This document shows, piece after piece, positions 58,460-64,000 of a DNA stretch of 64,000 bases (positions are counted from its first letter, which is position 1; every line of letters starts with the position of its first letter). Origin of the DNA: Candidatus Nanopelagicaceae bacterium (GTDB lineage Bacteria; Actinomycetota; Actinomycetes; Nanopelagicales; Nanopelagicaceae); NCBI GenBank assembly GCA_018883345.1, contig VEQG01000004.1, forward strand, positions 1 to 64,000, given 5' to 3'. The notes under the pieces were generated by a model that was not told where the DNA came from, searched no databases, and was given only the letters and a program-made list of their open reading frames with translations. Both the position numbers and the translations under genes were made by a program.

Positions 58460-59650
58460 TTACTTAACGCTAGCAGCTAATTTGCTTGCGCGATCAGTTT
58501 TCTCCCAAGTGAACTCAGGAAGTTCTCGGCCAAAGTGCCCATAAGCACTGGTCCTGGAGTAAATCGGACGCAGCAGATCCAAATCCTTAATAATTGCCGC
58601 TGGTCTTAAATCAAATACGTCAAGCACAGCATCCTGAATTTTATTGACTGGCACTTTTTCGGTCCCGAAAGTTTCAACGAATAGACCAACTGGCTGCGCT
58701 TTACCAATTGCATAGGCAACTTGAACTTCGCAACGATCTGCCAAACCTGCCGCAACCACATTCTTGGCCACCCATCGCATTGCGTAGGCTGCAGAGCGAT
58801 CAACTTTTGAAGGATCCTTACCGCTAAATGCACCACCACCATGACGGGCCATTCCGCCATATGTATCAACGATTATCTTGCGGCCTGTCAGGCCAGCATC
58901 TCCCATTGGTCCGCCTACTACGAAACGTCCAGTTGGATTAATCAGGGTTCTTAAATTCGCTTTAGGTAAATCAATCTTCGCTAATACTGGATTGATTACT
59001 GATTCGATTACCTCAGGCGTCAATTTCTTGGCAACATCAATGTCAGCATGATGCTGGCTGGAAATAACTACTGTATCTAATGCAACAGCTTTATCGCCAT
59101 CGTATTCAATGGTTACCTGGGTCTTGCCATCCGGACGAAGATAACCAAGTTCACCAGATTTGCGTACCTTTGAAAGTTGTAGTGCTAATTCGTGCGCTAA
59201 CCAAATAGGCAGTGGCATTAATTCTTTTGTATCGTTACATGCATAACCAAACATCAATCCTTGGTCACCGGCACCTTGCAAATCTAATGGATCGGCAGAT
59301 GATTGAACACGCTCTTCATAAGCATCATCTACCCCTTGTGCAATATCAGGAGATTGCTGTCCTATCGAGATAGATACTCCGCATGAATTGCCATCAAAAC
59401 CTTTATCTGAAGAATCGTAACCAATTCCAAGAACCGTCTCACGCACAATGGTGTTTACATCTGCATAACCATTGGTAGTTACTTCGCCGGCCACGTGAAC
59501 TTGTCCGGTGGTAATTAAGGTTTCGACCGCTACTCGACTCTTTGAATCTTGAGCTAGAAGCGAATCCAATATTGCATCGGAAATCTGATCCGCAATCTTA
59601 TCTGGATGACCCTCGGTAACTGATTCACTCGTAAATAGGCGCTTAGACAT
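58460..59650 (-). CDS. metK: S-adenosylmethionine synthetase
   Basis: 396 residues. [38 protein letters not shown] and the P-loop-like [16 protein letters not shown] are the three MetK signatures. Makes SAM, the methyl donor for TlyA, TrmI and RsmB in this window. Overlaps coaBC by 8 nt, and follows rpoZ and gmk in the order typical of actinobacteria. Confidence 0.97.
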   Translation of the reverse strand: MSKRLFTSESVTEGHPDKIADQISDAILDSLLAQDSKSRVAVETLITTGQVHVAGEVTTNGYADVNTIVRETVLGIGYDSSDKGFDGNSCGVSISIGQQSPDIAQGVDDAYEERVQSSADPLDLQGAGDQGLMFGYACNDTKELMPLPIWLAHELALQLSKVRKSGELGYLRPDGKTQVTIEYDGDKAVALDTVVISSQHHADIDVAKKLTPEVIESVINPVLAKIDLPKANLRTLINPTGRFVVGGPMGDAGLTGRKIIVDTYGGMARHGGGAFSGKDPSKVDRSAAYAMRWVAKNVVAAGLADRCEVQVAYAIGKAQPVGLFVETFGTEKVPVNKIQDAVLDVFDLRPAAIIKDLDLLRPIYSRTSAYGHFGRELPEFTWEKTDRASKLAASVK

Positions 59651-60830
59651 TGGGTGAGTTTAACCTTTCAGAGACCTTATTTAGTAATCGTGTCGCAAGG
59701 GATTCCTTGCTGATTTGATGAATTTCTTCGATCTCATCTTCACGGGCGCTAATAATCAACCCCGAAGTGGTGTCTGAACCAAAAATGCTTCCACTTGCAA
59801 TGTCATTGGCATATATAAAATCTAGGCTTTTAGCAGCCAATTTTCTTTTACCTTCTTGCAAGAGATTTGCACTTTCTTCTGCAGCGAAGCCCACCAAAAT
59901 TTGAGAGTTCTTTTGTTTAGCGATATCTGCTAACAAGTCCGGAGTTGGGACCAAATCGAGCTTGCTGTAGCTCTGCTTTTTAACTTTGCCTGTAGCTGGA
60001 ATCGGCTTCGCGTCACTGACAGCGGCAGCCATAATTAGTACGTCACATTTGGGAAACTCGGTCTGTAAGGCGCTCTGTAATTGCTCAGTATTCTCAACTT
60101 TGATAATTGAGATGCCAAATTCTCTGGAAGTATCGACGTTTGCGGAGATTAAAACCACTTCTGCGCCTCTTGCCTTTGCAATTCTTGCAAAAGCCAAACC
60201 CTGTTTACCGCTTGATTTGTTGCCAATGAACCTAACGTCATCGATTGCTTCTCTGGTGCCACCCGTGGAGATCAGTACTTTAAAACCATTCAAATCTTGC
60301 TCAACCGAAATCTCATTATTGAATTTATCTATAATGGCTGAGCTTTCTGGCAGACGACCGACGCCAGAATCACCGCCAGTTAATTTTCCGCTATCTGGTT
60401 CCATAACAATAAAACCTAGTTCGCGCAACTTTCTAATATTGCTTTGAGTAGCAGCGTTAAACCACATCTTGGGATGCATTGCTGGCACTATTAATTTCTT
60501 TGCATCGCTGGCAAGTATTGAATTGCTCAATAAATCATCTGCCCTACCGGCTGAAAGTCTGGCGATTAAATCAGCAGTTGCAGGTGAAACAATTATGTAA
60601 TCAGCTCGATCACCAAGAGCAACATGGTTGACTCGATCAACGGCTTCCCAAACTTCCGTGTGAACAGGTTTGCCCGAGAGCGCTTCCCAAGTTGCCTTAC
60701 CAACGAAATTTAAACTTGCCGGCGTAGGTACAACTGTAACTTCATGACCTAAATCCTGAAGGCGGCGCAATAAATCGCATGATTTGTAGGCAGCAATTCC
60801 GCCACCTACTCCGAGCAGAATCTCGGACAT
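59643..60830 (-). CDS. coaBC: Phosphopantothenoylcysteine decarboxylase/synthase
   Basis: 395 residues, bifunctional Dfp. CoaC half: flavoprotein start [21 protein letters not shown], active-site His in [26 protein letters not shown], and VPAMHPKMW (PAMNxxMW motif with H for N). CoaB half from ~185: [27 protein letters not shown] and AAAVSD. Two steps of coenzyme A synthesis. The MHPKMW variant differs from the usual MNxxMW but also occurs in other actinobacteria. Confidence 0.94.
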   Translation of the reverse strand: MSEILLGVGGGIAAYKSCDLLRRLQDLGHEVTVVPTPASLNFVGKATWEALSGKPVHTEVWEAVDRVNHVALGDRADYIIVSPATADLIARLSAGRADDLLSNSILASDAKKLIVPAMHPKMWFNAATQSNIRKLRELGFIVMEPDSGKLTGGDSGVGRLPESSAIIDKFNNEISVEQDLNGFKVLISTGGTREAIDDVRFIGNKSSGKQGLAFARIAKARGAEVVLISANVDTSREFGISIIKVENTEQLQSALQTEFPKCDVLIMAAAVSDAKPIPATGKVKKQSYSKLDLVPTPDLLADIAKQKNSQILVGFAAEESANLLQEGKRKLAAKSLDFIYANDIASGSIFGSDTTSGLIISAREDEIEEIHQISKESLATRLLNKVSERLNSPNV

Positions 60831-60847
60831 GACTCGGTTAGAGATTC

Positions 60848-61096
60848 CTAGTTTGTAGGCTCAAGGCTTTCGATAGTCAAAAGACCATCGTTGATTTCAC
60901 GCATTGCGATCGAAAGTGGCTTCTCGTGAACATGTGTTTCTACTAAAGGTCCTACGTATTCGAGTAGGCCTTCAGAAAGTTGTGAGTAATATGCATTGAT
61001 TTGGCGAGCACGCTTTGCTGCATAGAGCACCAAGCTGTACTTAGAACCGCTCTTATCGAGAAGTTCGTCGATTGGTGGATTTGTAATGCCGTCCAT
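60848..61096 (-). CDS. rpoZ: RNA polymerase omega subunit
   Basis: 82 residues. [35 protein letters not shown] carries the conserved omega K[14 protein letters not shown] motif; the C-terminus contains [13 protein letters not shown]. Lies between gmk and coaBC, its usual place. Confidence 0.95.
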   Translation of the reverse strand: MDGITNPPIDELLDKSGSKYSLVLYAAKRARQINAYYSQLSEGLLEYVGPLVETHVHEKPLSIAMREINDGLLTIESLEPTN

Positions 61097-61115
61097 TGCT
61101 CTCCCGTGTTAATGC

Positions 61116-62000
61116 TTAAGGTGCCTTATTACCGGCTAAAGATAGCAGTTGGGCTATCACTCTATCCAATTGATCATTTACGACCACATAATCAAACTCG
61201 CTCTGCGCGGCCATCTCCTCTTGGGCTAGGGCCAAACGCTCTGCTCGGCGCTCATCCGAATCAGTCCCTCTTCCTTCAAGGCGTTTGACCAACTCTTCCC
61301 ATGATGGAGGTGCGATAAAAATTAGCTGTGCCTCTGGAGAACTCTTTCTTACTTGTCGCGCCCCATCAATCTCAATTTCAAGTATCACATTGAAACCAGC
61401 CTTCAATTTCTCTAAAACTTGGTTTGCTGGTGTGCCATATTTATTGCCAGCGAATTCGGCCCACTCAAGAAATTCATTACCTGTGATTCGTCGACTAAAT
61501 TCTTCTTCTGAAATGTAAAAGTAATCAACGCCATCTCTTTCACCTGATCTAGGTGAGCGAGTAGTCGCCGAAATCGAAACCCAAAATTCTGGGTAATCTG
61601 CCAGCGCTTTAGTAATAGTGCTTTTGCCAACGCCACCTGGACCAGATAAGACAAAGAGTTTTCCAGGGCGAATTGCGCCAGTTTGTGGAGCGAACTCTCG
61701 CTTCAACTTTTGCAATTGCAAGACTCCTAATCCTTGAATTCGCCGGGTATCAGAAATACCTAAACGGTTGAGTATTGTGGTGACCCTAACTTTACCGACA
61801 CCAGGTATCGATTCCAAAAGTTCTGAGACTCGCATTTTCGCTATCGCTTCATTTGTGGAGGCTAATTCAATTACTTGAAGTACCTTGAGTTGCCCAGTTT
61901 TTACCTGCTCCTTAATATCCGAACGAGTACGTCTTGCTTGTTTAGCGCTTTCAAGCGCTGCCGCACGTTGCTCTGGGGTAAGTTTCGGTGGAATAGGCAA
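61116..62000 (-). CDS. gmk: Fusion of actinobacterial integration host factor (mIHF) and guanylate kinase
   Basis: 294 residues, ~100 longer than a plain Gmk. Residues 1-~106 match mIHF: PKLTPEQRAAALESAKQARRTRSDIKEQVKTG, then the helix-two-turn-helix-like LLESIPGVGKVRVTTILNRLGI (61-82) and RRIQGLGVLQLQKLKREF. From ~113 a full guanylate kinase: P-loop GPGGVGKST (120-128), SATTRSPRSGERDGVDYFYI, and the lid. In many actinobacteria mihF and gmk are adjacent separate genes; here they are in one frame with no stop. Binds DNA and makes GDP from GMP, if both halves work. Confidence 0.93.
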   Translation of the reverse strand: MPIPPKLTPEQRAAALESAKQARRTRSDIKEQVKTGQLKVLQVIELASTNEAIAKMRVSELLESIPGVGKVRVTTILNRLGISDTRRIQGLGVLQLQKLKREFAPQTGAIRPGKLFVLSGPGGVGKSTITKALADYPEFWVSISATTRSPRSGERDGVDYFYISEEEFSRRITGNEFLEWAEFAGNKYGTPANQVLEKLKAGFNVILEIEIDGARQVRKSSPEAQLIFIAPPSWEELVKRLEGRGTDSDERRAERLALAQEEMAAQSEFDYVVVNDQLDRVIAQLLSLAGNKAP

Positions 62001-62687
62001 TTAACTTAACGCCTCATTTAAAATCTTTTTCGCAGCTTCAGGAATATTAGGTGCGGATGTAATAGGTCGTCCTATGACTAGGTAGTTAGCTCCGGCATTT
62101 AGTGCGCTCTTTGGATCCATCACACGCTTTTGATCATCTCCACCTGATTCGCCAAGTGGCCTGATACCCGGCGTGATAATAGAAATATGATCTGGAATTG
62201 CACTTCGAATTCCTTGAATTTCAAGTGGAGAACAGACAATTGCCCTGGCACCAGAATTAACTGCTAATTTAGCAAGTTCGATTGCTCTATTTAGTGGGCT
62301 ACCTTCGTATCCAATTTCAACCATATCCTCTTGTGATAACGAGGTAAGTATCGTAACTGCAGTGATTTCGGTATTCGGAGCAGCTACTGAAGCGGCTTTA
62401 ATCATGGCGCCACCACCAGATGCATGCACCGTTAAAAACTTAGGTTTTAGCGGTGCAACTTGCGCAGTTGCAGAAGCAACGGTATTTGGAATATCGTGCA
62501 ATTTAAGATCTAAAAAGATTTCGCAATCAGTTTCGTTCTGAATTGCACGTACGCCCGCTTGGCCAAATTTCAAGAAAAACTCTAAACCTAATTTATAAAT
62601 ACCAACGGACTCGGTGGTCAATGAGATCCATTGTTTAGCAATATCTAACTCGTTGGTATCCATTGCCAAGATAATTGGTGATTTCAA
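62001..62687 (-). CDS. pyrF: Orotidine-5'-phosphate decarboxylase, type 1
   Basis: 228 residues, TTG start overlapping the pyrD stop (TTGA). TIM barrel with the catalytic FLDLKLHDIPNTVAS, VHASGGGAMIKAA and TPGIRPLGESGGDDQKR. It is the E. coli-like type 1 enzyme, not the type 2 found in mycobacteria. Last step to UMP; ends one base before the mIHF-gmk start. Confidence 0.95.
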   Translation of the reverse strand: MKSPIILAMDTNELDIAKQWISLTTESVGIYKLGLEFFLKFGQAGVRAIQNETDCEIFLDLKLHDIPNTVASATAQVAPLKPKFLTVHASGGGAMIKAASVAAPNTEITAVTILTSLSQEDMVEIGYEGSPLNRAIELAKLAVNSGARAIVCSPLEIQGIRSAIPDHISIITPGIRPLGESGGDDQKRVMDPKSALNAGANYLVIGRPITSAPNIPEAAKKILNEALS

Positions 62688-63634
62688 ATCTGGTCACCTT
62701 CCGTCACATTTGCTCTATGCGCATATCCAACCGCTTCTTTAACGGAGGCAAAACCTTTATTGATCAAAATCTCTCTCAACTCGTTTTGGATTCTATGTAC
62801 CGCGGATGGATCACCAAAAGATGCTGTGCCAATAGAAATTCCGGACGCGCCAGCCAAAATCATCTCAAAAGCGTCCTTACCGGATGCCACCCCACCCATG
62901 CCAAGAATTGAAACGTTAGGCAGAGCTTCTCGCACTTGATAAATAGCCCGTACTGCGATTGGCCTGATAGCTGGCCCTGATAAGCCGCCAGTCTTTCCAC
63001 CTAAATGTGGGCGCATGGTTTCGGTATTAATGACCATTCCTAGGACAGTATTTATCATTGCGATTCCGTCTGCGCCAGCGCCGATAACTGCAGCGGCAAT
63101 CGAAGCAATATTTGTTACATCGGGAGTTAACTTAGCAAGTATTGGTAACTCCCCTCCGATGATTCCGCGAACGCTTTTGACGACGTCGGAGGCGCTATTC
63201 GGATCACAAGCAAATACCAATCCTCTATTTTCTACGTTGGGACAGGAAATATTCACCTCAATCGCTGAAATTCCTGAGACTCCCCTTAATTTTCTGGCTA
63301 AGACGCCATATTCCTCTGCAGTTTCGCCTGCAATGGAAACAATAACTCTCGCTCCTTGAGATGCAAGCCAAGGGATATCTTCGACAAGGAAGGCATCAAT
63401 TCCTGGGCCTTGCAAACCGATGGAATTCAACATACCGCTTGGAGTTTCAGCCATGCGCGGTGTCGGTCGACCCGCGCGTGGTTTCAACATAATTGACTTT
63501 GTAACTACCGCACCAATTTCACGTAGCGGAAAGAATTGAGAGAGCTCCTTACCGCTACTTGCGCAACCACTTGCAGTGAATAATGGAGTTGGAAACCAAG
63601 CTCCACCTAAGGTAGTAGAAAAATCGAAACTCAT
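62684..63634 (-). CDS. pyrD: Dihydroorotate dehydrogenase, class 1B catalytic subunit
   Basis: 316 residues from ATG 63634, which overlaps the pyrK stop as ATGA; the frame to 63658 lies inside pyrK. Motifs: PLFTASGCASSGKEL, SIGLQGPGIDAFL, catalytic Cys in NISCPNVENRG (class 1), and the FMN-binding MGGVASGKDAFEMILAGASGISIGTA. The adjacent pyrK supports class 1B, a soluble NAD-linked enzyme, unlike the quinone-linked class 2 of mycobacteria. Confidence 0.95.
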   Translation of the reverse strand: MSFDFSTTLGGAWFPTPLFTASGCASSGKELSQFFPLREIGAVVTKSIMLKPRAGRPTPRMAETPSGMLNSIGLQGPGIDAFLVEDIPWLASQGARVIVSIAGETAEEYGVLARKLRGVSGISAIEVNISCPNVENRGLVFACDPNSASDVVKSVRGIIGGELPILAKLTPDVTNIASIAAAVIGAGADGIAMINTVLGMVINTETMRPHLGGKTGGLSGPAIRPIAVRAIYQVREALPNVSILGMGGVASGKDAFEMILAGASGISIGTASFGDPSAVHRIQNELREILINKGFASVKEAVGYAHRANVTEGDQI

Positions 63635-64000
63635 AATTGCGTACCGACCATGTGCCATTGCACGAATTCGCCATCCATTACTGGACCATCAATGCAACTT
63701 CTTAAATTTTTAACTTCACCATTTTCATTCTTCACTGGAAGCACGCAGGTCATGCAAATCCCAACTCCACAGGCCATTGACTCTTCAACGGCACACTGAT
63801 GTGCAATATCCGCGGCAACTGCTATCCCAGATAACGCCTCCAACATGGGCATTGGTCCGCAAGAATAAATAACTCTTACATCATGCTCATCAATCAGTTG
63901 TGGCAGAGAGTCTGTTACTCGTCCGGATTCGCCTGCAGTTCCATCTTCGGTAAATATTTTCAATGAAGTAACGGCACGTTTGCCTTCTATCGGTGCATAA
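63631..64000 (-). CDS. pyrK: Dihydroorotate dehydrogenase electron-transfer subunit (partial, 5' end beyond window)
   Basis: The reading frame is open to the window edge, so at least 122 codons are seen and the true start lies outside. The visible C-terminal part has the NAD-side motif VIYSCGPMPMLEAL and a [2Fe-2S] Cys cluster in QCAVEESMACGVGICMTCVLPV with a final Cys in LRSCIDGPV. It passes electrons from PyrD to NAD. Translationally coupled to pyrD by ATGA. Confidence 0.93.
   Translation of the reverse strand, partial: YAPIEGKRAVTSLKIFTEDGTAGESGRVTDSLPQLIDEHDVRVIYSCGPMPMLEALSGIAVAADIAHQCAVEESMACGVGICMTCVLPVKNENGEVKNLRSCIDGPVMDGEFVQWHMVGTQL

Overview
The window looks like a chromosomal segment of a small-genome, AT-leaning actinobacterium. 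It resembles the freshwater acI / Nanopelagicales type ('Ca. Planktophila' or 'Ca. Nanopelagicus'). The phylum is well supported: a 23S rRNA of about 3.09 kb with the actinobacterial insertion, an mIHF domain, the mycothiol ligase MshC, PafB/PafC, GarA, FtsR, a ResR-like MerR protein, a helicase-dead PriA and the SCO1664/DUF3090/MSMEG_4193 trio. The lineage is an inference from low GC appearance, very tight packing and short proteins. No mobile element, prophage, CRISPR array or restriction system is visible; almost everything is core metabolism and information processing.

Layout. 1-3975: end of 16S, tRNA-free spacer, 23S, 5S and a strong terminator. 4063-26580, all plus except 13016-14289: an Arg/Ser/Asn-rich TPR protein, an OB-fold protein, two small proteins, tlyA, NAD kinase, recN, pyrG, ald, xerD; a ParA/ribbon-helix-helix pair on the minus strand; scpA-scpB-rluB; aroH-tyrA-cmk/der-pgsA; gcvH-garA-ftsR-BFN-resR-gcvP. 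26583-34976, minus: trmI-pafB-pafC-tatA-tatC-diacylglycerol kinase-helY-5'-3' exonuclease-glycosyltransferase. 35024-42589: alternating strands with recB-like, HAD, PAC2, the four-gene operon MSMEG_4193-like/DUF3090/SCO1664/mshC, an aldo/keto reductase and an M20 peptidase. 42706-49840: tRNA-Leu(GAG), apt, a surface acyltransferase, tdk, an alcohol dehydrogenase, two integral membrane families and a purine permease. 49916-52207: ung, an ABC ATPase and a split serB. 52212-64000, minus: hisG/hisE, then rpe-rsmB-fmt-def-priA-metK-coaBC-rpoZ-(mIHF-gmk)-pyrF-pyrD-pyrK, with pyrK running off the window.

Genes work together as translation set-up and ribosome maturation (rrn, tlyA, rluB, fmt, def, rsmB, trmI), chromosome handling (scpAB, parA, xerD, recN), nucleotide supply (pyrG, cmk, pyrDFK, gmk, apt, tdk, NCS2), one-carbon and amino-acid metabolism (gcvH, gcvP, metK, serB, his, aroH, tyrA), Tat export, and mycothiol synthesis.

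Most interesting points: (1) the conserved but uncharacterised kinase-like/DUF3090/phosphomutase trio in one operon with mshC; (2) trmI abuts pafB directly, where many actinobacteria carry the Pup-proteasome genes; (3) tandem repeats whose first triplet is the stop codon, at five gene ends; (4) an mIHF-guanylate kinase fusion; (5) a cluster of ATCGAT-type elements in front of aroH; (6) phosphoserine phosphatase with its ACT domain on a separate overlapping gene. Several gene starts were moved from the longest reading frame and two small genes (tatA and a 45-residue gene before tlyA) were added by reading the sequence.
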